Source: CAZEAN01 sp964510225 | GTDB lineage: Bacteria; Planctomycetota; Planctomycetia; Isosphaerales; Isosphaeraceae | DNA: 64,000 nt | Direction of reading: 5' to 3' | Assembly: GCA_964510225.1 (NCBI GenBank) | Contig: CAZEAN010000005.1 | Location: 34,610 to 98,609 of the forward strand | Shown: one piece after another, positions 57,101-64,000 of the stretch | Layout of the letters: each line of letters opens with the position of its first letter | How positions within the stretch are numbered: position 1 is the stretch's first letter | Made by a program: the position numbers and the translations under genes | The notes under the pieces: generated by a model | What the model was told of the DNA's origin: nothing | Seen by the model: only the letters and a program-made list of their open reading frames with translations | Databases searched by the model: none

Positions 57101-57553
57101 CACGATATTCGGGTGGCGTAGCTTGGCGACCGCCTCTGCCTCGCCCAGGAGGCGAACCAGGGCTTCCGGAGCGGCATGTCGCCCGGCAAGAACCATTTTC
57201 AACGCGCAGAGCCGGTGGAGCCGCAGGTGCCGAGCTTGGTAGACCACGCCCATGCCGCCGCGACCCAACTCGCCCAAGATCTCGTAACCAGGGATTGTCT
57301 GACGAGTTTCCCAATGTATGTCCGCGGGGTTGATGGCGGAAGAAGCAGGAGTGTGCTTGTTAGTAGCCTGACTGGCAACGACTGTGTCTCGAACGACGTT
57401 CGGAGACCGATCGACCACATGGTCTCGGGTTAATCCCGGGGAATCACTCGGTGTTGCGGATGATTCGTTCGCGCCGCCGTCGTTTTGGATCGAAGCGTGG
57501 GCTTGCCTGGTAGCAGGGTCTTGATCGTGAGATTGTTCCTCGGGATAGCTCAT
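54188..57553 (-). CDS. Ser/Thr protein kinase with WD40 repeats, on a repeat-flanked cassette
   Basis: 1121 residues. The kinase domain (about 90-350) has GRGGMGVVYQ, Lys119, HRDLKPAN (210-217) and DFG (230-232), all intact. A membrane helix at about 385-403 (VVAGLLAALLFSIHLGFAG) follows. The rest carries at least ten WD40-like blades (for example TCGLDNLIKLWDVATGREI, VSGDLDGSLKLWETE and the last TGGIDQRVLVWDA). WD40 propellers bind proteins; the partner is unknown. By eye the codons are richer in GCC, GGC and CGG than in the neighbours. With the direct repeats on both sides, this points to acquisition from elsewhere. It differs from the kinase at 36 kb in lacking the helical leader and tandem-repeat tail. 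Confidence 0.93.
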   Translation of the reverse strand: MSYPEEQSHDQDPATRQAHASIQNDGGANESSATPSDSPGLTRDHVVDRSPNVVRDTVVASQATNKHTPASSAINPADIHWETRQTIPGYEILGELGRGGMGVVYQARHLRLHRLCALKMVLAGRHAAPEALVRLLGEAEAVAKLRHPNIVAIHQIGEHEGLPFIELEFLAGGSLASRLDGTPLPSRQAAELVSTLANAVHAAHEAGVVHRDLKPANVLLDEHGTPKVADFGVAKALGSDTSLTATDSIIGSPSYMAPEQAAGRSREVGRAADVYALGAVLYELLTGRPPFKSPTVLETLDQVRNSEPVLPSQLVTGLPKDIEVIALKCLRKEPERRYASALALSEDLGRYLRGEPIVARRISPAARMYRWCRRNPVVAGLLAALLFSIHLGFAGVSSQWFRAEQQREELRKQNAITSVKLALRESEVGDILQAEERLDDCPEDLRAWEWHLIKRLCHREDKTLQRHEWHVWDVEFGPKGDRLASVGGGWLHYTGLPGRGEVLVLDADTGRSMFEVGGLRHGQFAAAFDPASDGRILATGGGLFIERKGGEPGAGGDMVVEGVLSVWDTLTGERRILDEVEGQNVIDVAYSPNGTVLAAAYGVHLHPAYSGYVKLWNTATGQPIGDPILGGSRGVSSIAFSADGRSLAIAKGYSEDGRFEIETWDWQAQQRVGPTIENEFAVMKMAFDPTDPPGRFLAVAEADSSLVRLWDVDSGEEAQVFKGHKRDVSSVRFRSDGKILATCGLDNLIKLWDVATGREIESLRGHAHFVLSVDFDPEGDRLVSGDLDGSLKLWETEPAQPVQIETDGWPYRVAFHPDGRRLVTATMNYSKGFAPQLWDLDSGRLVHSFIGHEGPVSSVSINKSGSLMASASSGRAVSSPSDQTVRIWDIETGREMLVLEHEGSNGVEAVSFHPVDNNTLATACYDGTVRLWTIDLTGHASAEMAIVDQLDAPVVALAFRPPGGRDLAAGTMAGSIHVRRLGAVDKVFEISNLGLGVFDVAFSPDGSSLAATYVPEHWAPSYATVWDMETGRVRQKLGVSSYLFGIAFSPDGSRLATADDDRKVVLWNLETGQELLTLRGHTEGVRAVAFSPNGHRLATGGIDQRVLVWDATPFELSNPSP

Positions 57554-58187
57554 CGAAGATTCTCGCTACACAGGGTGAGCCGACGTTGTCCGATGCGGTG
57601 GCCGCGACGACCGACTCGGGATCGGGGGTAGACCAACAGTCTGCCATCGTGAAGGGCGATGTGACATGAGAGACTGAGGACCAAAAATATAATCGACTAA
57701 CTTACCACTATTTACACTTACATGGGCGGAGTCATTGCGTCAAACGACGACAGATGGCCGGGTGTGGTCTTGACTCCAACGTCGAAGGTAGCTGGCCGAT
57801 GCTAGGAGCCACCCGCCGTTAAGCCGCTCGGATCGGGTGCCAGTGGCGGCTCGCCCGTCAGAGGTTTCTACCGGACCGGACCAGAGCACTGCCGGTCAAG
57901 CCGCCAATGGCACGCATTGAGGACCCTTACCAGTGCCACCTGTCCGGCCTGCGACGGCTGTGAGCCTTCGTCGGCTCACACTCGGTCCGGATTCGTGACA
58001 AGGTGACAGTAAAGCGTCAGAGAATCGTCGACCGTTCATGGGGAAGTTCTAATCTCGGAGACTCGACGAGGACGGCGGAGGTCGAGAACTCTAATAACAT
58101 TACGATGAAACAACAGTATAGGTCCAAAGGTGACTGAGTAAGTCTTCAGGTAGATTGATAATGTAGCGTTAAGATAGTCCGAACAAG
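57554..58187. other. Noncoding stretch upstream of the kinase gene
   Basis: This holds the kinase promoter region and the second copy of the 103-bp repeat. Open frames here lack coding character. An AT-rich patch (57685-57720) could be a promoter zone. Confidence 0.5.
57834..57936 (+). repeat. Copy B of the 103-bp palindrome-containing direct repeat
   Basis: Same orientation as copy A, 97/103 identical. The inner inverted repeat is better here: GTGCCAGTGGCGGC (57837-57850) against GCCGCCAATGGCAC (57900-57913), 13 of 14 paired. Copies A and B are 4.3 kb apart and enclose one complete gene. Confidence 0.88.
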
Positions 58188-58228
58188 TACGGGGATGATC
58201 GATGAATTTGACACCGATCATCCCCGTA
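58188..58228 (-). terminator. 14-bp perfect hairpin downstream of the sigma factor gene
   Basis: TACGGGGATGATCG (58188-58201) and CGATCATCCCCGTA (58215-58228) are exact complements with a 13-base loop. The hairpin begins 38 bases after the stop of the sigma gene on its strand. No U-run follows. It is the longest perfect stem I noticed in the window, and a transcription end or RNA-stability element is the most likely role. Confidence 0.5.
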
Positions 58229-58266
58229 GGTGATCAACCAGAAAGCTTGGGCGTTGATGCCGTCGG

Positions 58267-59940
58267 TCAAAAACTCGGCATTTCCATCTTCTCTTCGAAG
58301 GCGATCTTGCGGAGCTTCTGTTGGGCGCGGCTTTCGATTTGTCGGACGCGCTCTTTCGTAATCCCAAGCTCTTTGCCGAGTTGTTCCAAGGTTTTTTCAT
58401 TGGCACCGTCGATCCCAAATCGGCTGATCATAATCCGACGTTCACGATCATCGAGTCGGCCAAGCATGCCTCGAACCGCTTCCGAATTACGCTTATGAGC
58501 TGATTCGTATTCATGTTCGTCAATTCGATCGTCCGCAGCGCTTTCAAACATCTCTTCGTGGCCGGTGACAAAACGGTCCCGTCGATAGTTTTCCTCAGGG
58601 ATCGTCCGTGCGAAGTTCTTCATGATCGCCCACGAAGCATAGGTGGAGAACTTGTTCCCCCGGGCGAAGTCGAACTTTTCAACGGCGCGGATCAAGGACA
58701 TGTTTCCGTCGCTGACGAGTTCGAAGAAGTTGTTGCTAGGTCCGACATGCCGCTTCGCAATCGAGACGACTAGGCGGAGATTTGAACGGATGATCTGGTT
58801 CTTGACATCGAGAGCCGCCTCTTGAAGACGCTCAATCTCATCAAGTTCCGATGCTTTCGCATGGGTTGGGTCAAGCGCTTCACGGCGTTGATGAGCTTGA
58901 TATTTCAAGAAGTTCATCTTGCGGAACAGATGCGCTTCTTGCTCACGAGTCAAGAGTGGCACTTCATAGAGGCTTGCGAGATAGGGGGGTAGCCCCTTAG
59001 GCGCCTTGGTTTTGCGTTGTGGCTTATCCGTAGGTGTTTCAGGGAGCGGAGCCATGATTTCGGCTTCCGCCTTCGGGTCCTGAAACTCCGGGTTGTCCAT
59101 GAACTCGAGCTTGGTCTCAAGGAGTCGCCGAGCGCGGACTTCGTTGATAATCCGGTAGATGCTTGAACGCGTCCGGCCAAACTCGGTGGCGAGAACGTCA
59201 GCCGAGCTTCCGATCCGATACTTGCGGTAGATCAAGTTCCTGGTTTCGTCGTCCAATGGTCCGGTGATAGCGGGGAAAATCGCCCGATCGGGATGGTCGC
59301 GATCGTAGGTCTTGATCGTTGTCCGGATAGTTTCTGTTGAGCGCATCATTTTTCTGGCAATCCTCCGGGCGACCTCAGCCAGTGTGGCCTGACGAATCGT
59401 CGCCATGCGACGGGCGCGACGTAAGATTTCTTCGCGTTCCGTCTCGGTGAGCTGACTGAACCTGGTCCCGCGGTCAACCTGATCACGATGCTCCGAGACA
59501 AATCGATCGAGGCTTGACTGTAGAAAACCAACTTTGGTGCGTCCGTCGATCACGAACCGACGGGCAACAAGACCGCGTCGTCGCCAACGGTTTACCGTCC
59601 GCGACGAGACGTTGTAAGAACGACTAACGTCTTCGACAGTCAGGACCGGCTCGCCGGCTTCTTCAGCCGACTGGCCGACGGTCTTCGATAAATCTTCGAC
59701 GAACCGTTGCAAGTCGTGACGGATGTCGCTTCCAGGCAACACCAGGGCGGGCATTTGGTCAGATCGGAAGCCAGTGATCCGGAAACAAAGGTACTCGTAA
59801 GGATACTGGCGGCTCTCTTCGATCTCTCCGAGTAGCTGCTCTGTGCGTTGGATCTGTTCGAGCCGACGTTCCTTAGGCGTAAAGCGGGCCTGCTGGTCCA
59901 TGAGTTGTCGAAGTGCTGGATGGCGGTATGTATTGCTCAT
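58267..59940 (-). CDS. Sigma-70-family factor with two N-terminal HTH regions, region 3 not evident
   Basis: 557 residues from ATG 59940 (GAGGAG upstream). Residues 100-148 look like a MerR-type HTH (LTVEDVSRSYNVSSRTVNRW). Residues 185-275 contain further HTH-like segments (SADVLATEFGRTRSSIYRII). A Pro/Lys linker at 285-318 follows. Region 1.2 starts at about 319 (PYLASLYEVPLLTREQEAHL). Region 2 is at 383-450 (NLRLVVSIAKRH, GNMSLIRAVEKFDFARGNKFSTYA without the space). Region 4 is at 485-550 (LEQLGKELGITKERVRQIES). Only about 35 residues separate regions 2 and 4, so region 3 is missing or vestigial. Planctomycetes carry several such factors; target promoters are unknown. The catalytic role as a sigma factor is secure, while that of the extra HTHs is inference. 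Confidence 0.92.
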   Translation of the reverse strand: MSNTYRHPALRQLMDQQARFTPKERRLEQIQRTEQLLGEIEESRQYPYEYLCFRITGFRSDQMPALVLPGSDIRHDLQRFVEDLSKTVGQSAEEAGEPVLTVEDVSRSYNVSSRTVNRWRRRGLVARRFVIDGRTKVGFLQSSLDRFVSEHRDQVDRGTRFSQLTETEREEILRRARRMATIRQATLAEVARRIARKMMRSTETIRTTIKTYDRDHPDRAIFPAITGPLDDETRNLIYRKYRIGSSADVLATEFGRTRSSIYRIINEVRARRLLETKLEFMDNPEFQDPKAEAEIMAPLPETPTDKPQRKTKAPKGLPPYLASLYEVPLLTREQEAHLFRKMNFLKYQAHQRREALDPTHAKASELDEIERLQEAALDVKNQIIRSNLRLVVSIAKRHVGPSNNFFELVSDGNMSLIRAVEKFDFARGNKFSTYASWAIMKNFARTIPEENYRRDRFVTGHEEMFESAADDRIDEHEYESAHKRNSEAVRGMLGRLDDRERRIMISRFGIDGANEKTLEQLGKELGITKERVRQIESRAQQKLRKIAFEEKMEMPSF

Positions 59941-60682
59941 CCTCGAACGCTCCTCGGCCTCCGGCAACAGGGGGATTGACCCAGTTGACCAGTGACGCAT
60001 CTTGTCCTTGGGTTAGGTTGATGGACAAATTTGCGCTTACGATCAATACCGGGAGGCTGGAAACCGTGACACTCATTCCGTCGAGAAACTCGACCGAAAC
60101 GGGGATTTGTTGCACCGTTTCTGCCCCCTCTGACGGGAGTCGGCCTGGCAAAGTTCGCTTTTGTCCGACGCGATAGAGCCACTGTTCTTACCTACGCAAA
60201 CGGGGTTCCAACGGATCACCGCCGAGAGCCGATTCTTCTGATCAAGTCCTCAGGAAACGGTTGACCTGGCCGACTGCATCGACAAAAAGCACTCGAATCG
60301 AGCCCCTTTGAACGACTTGAGTTGGACCAGAACGACCGATCTCTGCTGGTTCGCCACGTCGCGAGTTGATAATCTCGAGCGTTGGTGATCCGTAGCCAGT
60401 TGTTCCAAGAGTAAGAGACGATCAGAATCGGTAGTTGTTACGGATTTAGGCGATCCTTTGAGACGATTGGGACCATTCTGATATTCGATTGTGCGGGGAA
60501 TATCTTGACCGAAGATGAGCTTGAGCGGCCCAGAGACCCAGTCCATCTGCTACGATAGTCGTAGAATTGGAGAGGATCCGACACCTCGTGATGAATTGGA
60601 TCCGCGACTAATCCCGAGGGCGAGATTCGTACTTCGGAGGTTGGCCTGCCCGCCATTCATCAGCACACAAGAAGAGCGGACC
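59941..60682. other. Divergent intergenic region, no gene seen
   Basis: This region carries the upstream parts of the sigma factor gene and of the secreted protein gene. The frame of the latter is open from 60515, but the extension is basic and hydrophilic and precedes a good signal peptide, so I treat it as noncoding. Other open frames here are minus- or plus-strand translations without domain character. Confidence 0.45.
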
Positions 60683-62413
60683 ATGGAAAATCACCGAATG
60701 ACTCCCTTAGTCAATGCTATCACGCAGGTGTTCAGAGTACTCGGCCTGGGGATCCTCTTCGGAATGATCCTCATCGCGACGGCACAAGGCCAGGCGAGCC
60801 GGAGGCCACCCTCGATTGACGGAAGTGGTAACTCAACTCCAAGCAGACCTCTAAACCCGGGCCTGAGTGGCTCCGCGGATCTCCCACCGACTGCCTCGGG
60901 ATTACCAGGTGACCAGTCGTCCTCCGAAATCAGTTCCCAGCGTTACCGATTCGTAGAATCTTATGTCAATTCCGAGCCCGAGCAGACAAACGACACCAAG
61001 ATTGGTCCGTATCGAGTGGCGTTCTCTGAATCGATTGATCAGAGAATCGAAACGGGTGGATCGGAGCCTCTTCAGTCTCGGCGTAATCACCTCGTGCGCT
61101 ACGTCGCTCTCCCGGCACTTATTAGTGGTCTTGACCAAGAACGCGTCGATGCGCTCATCCGACGCTATGATCTCGTCAAGGTAAAGAGCGAGAACCCGGC
61201 CGACGAAAAGCCGGTCGGAGCGGCAGGACTGCGTGGTCGAGAACTCTGGTTTGGTAAGGGACCTGGAGCAACACCCTTCGTGCAGACCTTGCCCGGAAAT
61301 CCCCCCTTAACTCAGCAGCAGTTTGAGTTTGTGGCATTTCGTCAGGTCTCAGTTCCCGAACTGAACCGAATCTTCCCTGGGGGTTATATCGGTGTCGGTA
61401 CAACTTGGAGTCTCGACGCAAGCGGCGCCAATCCTTCGAATCGGGCAGGGCCGATTGCTGCAGGGACCCTCTTAGGAAGCCCAGTACTTGACGGTAACCT
61501 GAACTGCCGATTCGAGAGAGTAGAGCTGGTGGACGAGGAAGGGACTCTTCAACGTGCGATCATCAGCCTCCAAGGACGCTTCACACTGGTCGGTTCTGTC
61601 GTCGCAGAGCTAATCGGAGAGATCCAATTCACTTTCCGTGTCGATCAAGAAGTTGCTGGCAATCAGCGACTCCAGATGTTCCGGACCATTTCAGCTCAAG
61701 GAGCAATCACCAAACTACTCTTGGCCGAACGTGCGATCAAAACCATCCCTGGCCCGGATGGCAATCCGAGTCGGGCGACCCGAGTTCGACAATTGGTTCT
61801 GGAACGTCGACCCAACCTTGGCGAAGCACTGGAGCCAACTCGATTGACCGAAGCACCGCGGCCGACTCCCCTCAACTCCTTCGTCATCTATCGAGATCCC
61901 GAGGATCGATTCCAGTTTCGGCATCCGCAAGGATATCGGCCGGCACCGGTGATCCCCGCAACAGAACTTGAATCCGCGCCGTTCAAGGGATCTCAGATTC
62001 ACATGCAACGGCGACGGATTGCAGGGAATCTCGATGACCTTCAACTCCTCTACCTTCAACCCGATCCGAACAACGTTCCTGAGTTTGAAACTTTTGCGGA
62101 TGAGCAGGTAGCGAGGTGGTCGGAGTCAGGGGTTACCGTCGGTGAGGTTACCCGAGGATTCCTACCCGACGCCGACTGGCCTGATCGTCGGGTCTATCGA
62201 CTGGTGATCCCGATGGTTTTTGACTCTAACGCCGTTGCGCAAGGAGGCGGCCAGGCTTACGCGTTCTCCTACCTGGTTCAATACAATGATGGTCCGACTC
62301 TGCAACTTGGCTCCTTGACCGGTGGCGAGCCGAACTTCTTCCGAGACGAAGTGGAAGAAATCCTTCGATCAGTCGAGCTGAATCCCCCACCACTCCCCTC
62401 GGTTGGGTTTTGA
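60683..62413 (+). CDS. Secreted protein with PsbP/DUF1795-like C-terminal domain, unknown
   Basis: 576 residues from ATG 60683 (AGAAGAG upstream). A signal peptide lies at about 12-36 (VLGLGILFGMILIATAQGQA). A Ser/Pro-rich linker follows, then a beta-rich middle domain (about 100-400) with FVAFRQVSVPELNRIFPGGY and RGRELWFGKGPGATPF. The last 170 residues (FVIYRDPEDRFQFRHPQGYR and so on) have the layout of PsbP-like lipoprotein domains: a strand, a hydrophobic FAFSYLVQYNDG core and a final IL helix. No enzymatic motif. Probably periplasmic. Confidence 0.7.
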   Translation: MENHRMTPLVNAITQVFRVLGLGILFGMILIATAQGQASRRPPSIDGSGNSTPSRPLNPGLSGSADLPPTASGLPGDQSSSEISSQRYRFVESYVNSEPEQTNDTKIGPYRVAFSESIDQRIETGGSEPLQSRRNHLVRYVALPALISGLDQERVDALIRRYDLVKVKSENPADEKPVGAAGLRGRELWFGKGPGATPFVQTLPGNPPLTQQQFEFVAFRQVSVPELNRIFPGGYIGVGTTWSLDASGANPSNRAGPIAAGTLLGSPVLDGNLNCRFERVELVDEEGTLQRAIISLQGRFTLVGSVVAELIGEIQFTFRVDQEVAGNQRLQMFRTISAQGAITKLLLAERAIKTIPGPDGNPSRATRVRQLVLERRPNLGEALEPTRLTEAPRPTPLNSFVIYRDPEDRFQFRHPQGYRPAPVIPATELESAPFKGSQIHMQRRRIAGNLDDLQLLYLQPDPNNVPEFETFADEQVARWSESGVTVGEVTRGFLPDADWPDRRVYRLVIPMVFDSNAVAQGGGQAYAFSYLVQYNDGPTLQLGSLTGGEPNFFRDEVEEILRSVELNPPPLPSVGF

Positions 62414-62529
62414 ACAACACGCGACGATCGATTCGGATCCTAGCTCTCTGATCGCAACATCCGAAACCGAGGCAGACCAATGCCAGGCTGCCTCGGTCTG
62501 ATTAAATCGATCCTTGCATAATGTGACTC

Positions 62530-62985
62530 TTATCCGTACTGTTGCTCGACGAGTTCCTTGGTGATTTGATGCCGATATGTGAACATTTCGTCGAGCTTTT
62601 TAGCGATGAAACTACTGCCGAACATGGAACCGAGTGCGCCCATCGGGAGATCATAGTCGACCTCATCGCGTAGGATGGTTCCGCCCTTGCCGTCGTCGAG
62701 AAATCGATGAACATGGTACCAGCGAGCAAATGGACCAGAGACTTGTCGATCGGCGAACATGTGCGGTGGGTCGTATTCCGTATGTTCTGCGACCCAATTC
62801 ACCTTGAACGGACCGAGTTGCTGCCGGAGGACCACACGCGTGCCTGGTTTGATAGAGTCACTCTTCTCGAGTACTTCAACCGGCTCCCCTGGTGGGATTA
62901 GCTTTTCCAGTGCCCCTGGTTGTTCATGAAACGCGAAGACCTCCTCGGGAGTCGCAGCGATTTGTGTCTCTTTAATGTACTTCAT
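62530..62985 (-). CDS. SRPBCC (START-like) small-molecule-binding protein
   Basis: 151 residues forming one helix-grip domain: KYIKETQIAATPEEVFAFHE at the start, a central antiparallel sheet (KVNWVAEHTEYDPP, WYHVHRFLDDGKGG and TILRDEVDYDLP) and a long C-terminal helix (KKLDEMFTYRHQITKELVE). The group includes polyketide cyclases and COQ10-like lipid carriers and often sits beside a cyclase or epimerase. No ligand can be read from sequence. It is alone on its strand here. Confidence 0.88.
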   Translation of the reverse strand: MKYIKETQIAATPEEVFAFHEQPGALEKLIPPGEPVEVLEKSDSIKPGTRVVLRQQLGPFKVNWVAEHTEYDPPHMFADRQVSGPFARWYHVHRFLDDGKGGTILRDEVDYDLPMGALGSMFGSSFIAKKLDEMFTYRHQITKELVEQQYG

Positions 62986-63584
62986 GAACGGATCATTCCC
63001 CGATGTTCAGAGATCGCCGATGACCTGTATTCCACACTGGGCTGGAGGGGTTGTGCTCCATTCTGGCCAATCGTCAAGCGGCCGAACCGAGAGCGAAATC
63101 GGTCAGAGATGACCAAAGTAGCCCCAAGCCACGCTTAGTCAGCCAATTACCTTACTGATGGGACAACTAATGTATCATAACGGAACTAAGGATTATCATA
63201 ACGCAACTGAAGATTCTGTTTGTGGTTAGTTCTTATGGAGCGGACGGAAAGTGCATAAGGCGACTTGCTTTGAAATTGGTCAACGCCCACTTTGCAAGTG
63301 AGCGGGTACTTGGGCGTTTCTAAGTACTGTGAGCATCAGGCAGGAGACGAAGTCAGCTTGATGCTTACTGACGTTACGAATTGAGATTCATGAATTCATG
63401 AGTCTCTGCCCAGGCCAACGGCTCCCCAACCTCGGTCGTGAGCCAATTCTTGCCCGACTGCTCCTCCTGATCTGCTCACTCGGTAGATCAAACGTCCTCG
63501 AACTCCAAGTGTAAAGCGGAACGAATGTCCTTCTCCTGCCTCCTCGGGCGTTAACTTCCTCGAACTCATCATGAGGGATTAAAG
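62986..63584. other. Intergenic region with a short tandem repeat
   Basis: About 600 bases without a gene. The only structure I can support is the 2 x 21-bp tandem repeat at 63173-63214. The stretch is more AT-rich than its surroundings and presumably holds the promoters of both flanking genes. Confidence 0.45.
63173..63214. repeat. Two tandem 21-bp units
   Basis: TATCATAACGGAACTAAGGA plus T (63173-63193) is followed directly by a second unit with three mismatches (63194-63214). Tandem units of two helical turns can be operator pairs for a dimeric regulator, or a replication slip. The role is unknown. Confidence 0.55.
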
Positions 63585-64000
63585 ATGCTGATTGACGATG
63601 TGATCGATAGATTCGTCGATAAATTCGGTGAGGAGTTGTCGTTGGTTCTCATGAAGTGCCTCGCCTTACCTGAGCAGGGGGGCCTCGGTTACAAGATCAT
63701 CTTCTTCAATCCGGCGATCGATATCGACGGTTACAACGTCGATCACGAGAGCAAGACCATCCGGCTGGATACCTCCGGTATTTTTTCCCGGTACACGGCT
63801 CAAGAAGTCGCAGAGAACCTCAAGAATGCGGTCCAGGTCGAGATTGCAAAAACCCATGCCAGCTTTCTGGAGAGGGTTGGCTGGGGGACTGGCAAAGTGG
63901 TGCTCGGTGTGGTCGGAAACCCCGAGAGAAAACACCCAAATATCGAGCCGGAACCAGGAACGACCGCTGCGGGAGTTGCGGTCTTCACACTCGGTGCCAA
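63585..64000 (+). CDS. Hypothetical protein, N-terminal part (runs off the window)
   Basis: 138 codons from ATG 63585 to the window edge without a stop. The first 100 residues are acidic and helical (LIDDVIDRFVDKFGEELSLV and YTAQEVAENLKNAVQVEIAK). Then comes a Gly/Val-rich segment (VGWGTGKVVLGVVG) and EPGTTAAGVAVFTLGA, which look like the paired hydrophobic glycine-rich helices of pore- or toxin-like proteins. Between them NPERKHPNIEP breaks an otherwise hydrophobic run. This may be natural or a compensating pair of frame slips. No family recognised. Confidence 0.6.
   Translation, partial: MLIDDVIDRFVDKFGEELSLVLMKCLALPEQGGLGYKIIFFNPAIDIDGYNVDHESKTIRLDTSGIFSRYTAQEVAENLKNAVQVEIAKTHASFLERVGWGTGKVVLGVVGNPERKHPNIEPEPGTTAAGVAVFTLGA

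Noticed and set aside
1..64000. CRISPR array, prophage or restriction-modification/defence island
   Set aside because: No regularly spaced repeats, Cas, phage structural, methyltransferase-restriction or known defence proteins were recognised.

Overview
The window looks like chromosomal DNA from a member of the Planctomycetota. The evidence is the gene families: three DUF1501 proteins, one PSCyt1/DUF1549/DUF1553 cytochrome, two complete protein kinases fused to WD40 propellers (plus the start of a third kinase), an RTX-type protein with an LEDR-like export motif, and a sigma-70 factor with a long two-HTH N-terminal extension. Base composition is mid-50s % GC by eye. The LEDR-like motif hints at the Gemmatales/Isosphaerales side of the phylum, but that is inference.

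Layout. 1-4 kb: minus-strand start of a kinase and four small or secreted/membrane proteins of unknown role. 4-6.5 kb: an assimilatory APS reductase, tRNA-Pro(GGG), pyrF and a small membrane protein whose ribosome-binding site lies in a perfect hairpin. 6.7-7.9 kb: an internally deleted IS4/Tn5-like transposase and a doubtful membrane protein. 7.9-17.6 kb: a minus-strand aa3-type cytochrome c oxidase operon in the order dihaem cytochrome c lipoprotein, ctaC, ctaD, ctaA, ctaB, ctaE, ctaF, SCO1-DUF420 fusion, small CPxC membrane protein. It supplies the catalytic subunits, haem A synthesis, copper insertion and an electron donor. 18-24 kb: CPBP protease, metallophosphoesterase, aldA-like dehydrogenase and a large membrane hydrolase.

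24-30 kb: a membrane/Tudor-like pseudogene with three in-frame stops, then an RND efflux pair in which the pump gene carries one in-frame TAA. 30-36 kb: PSCyt/DUF1553 protein, RTX protein and DUF1501 protein. 36-49 kb: kinase-WD40 protein, secreted glycosidase-like protein, IorA-like TPP enzyme, two DUF1501 proteins, a methyltransferase, and a lipase-like lipoprotein gene broken by one in-frame TGA. 49-52.6 kb: orphan sugar-binding lipoprotein, HAD phosphatase and a Nudix-membrane fusion. 52.7-58.2 kb: an accessory island in which a GC-richer kinase-WD40 gene sits between two direct copies of a 103-bp palindromic repeat, next to a frameshifted PD-(D/E)XK-type fragment. 58.2-64 kb: the sigma factor, a secreted protein, an SRPBCC protein and the start of another gene.

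The most notable signals are (i) three genes with otherwise open frames interrupted only by nonsense codons (TGA, TAA and TAG all occur), which points to recent decay or consensus errors rather than recoding; (ii) the repeat-flanked kinase cassette; (iii) the sigma factor with two extra HTH regions and almost no room for region 3; and (iv) unusual insertions and fusions in the oxidase operon. I did not find CRISPR arrays, prophage, or a complete undescribed system that I could defend.
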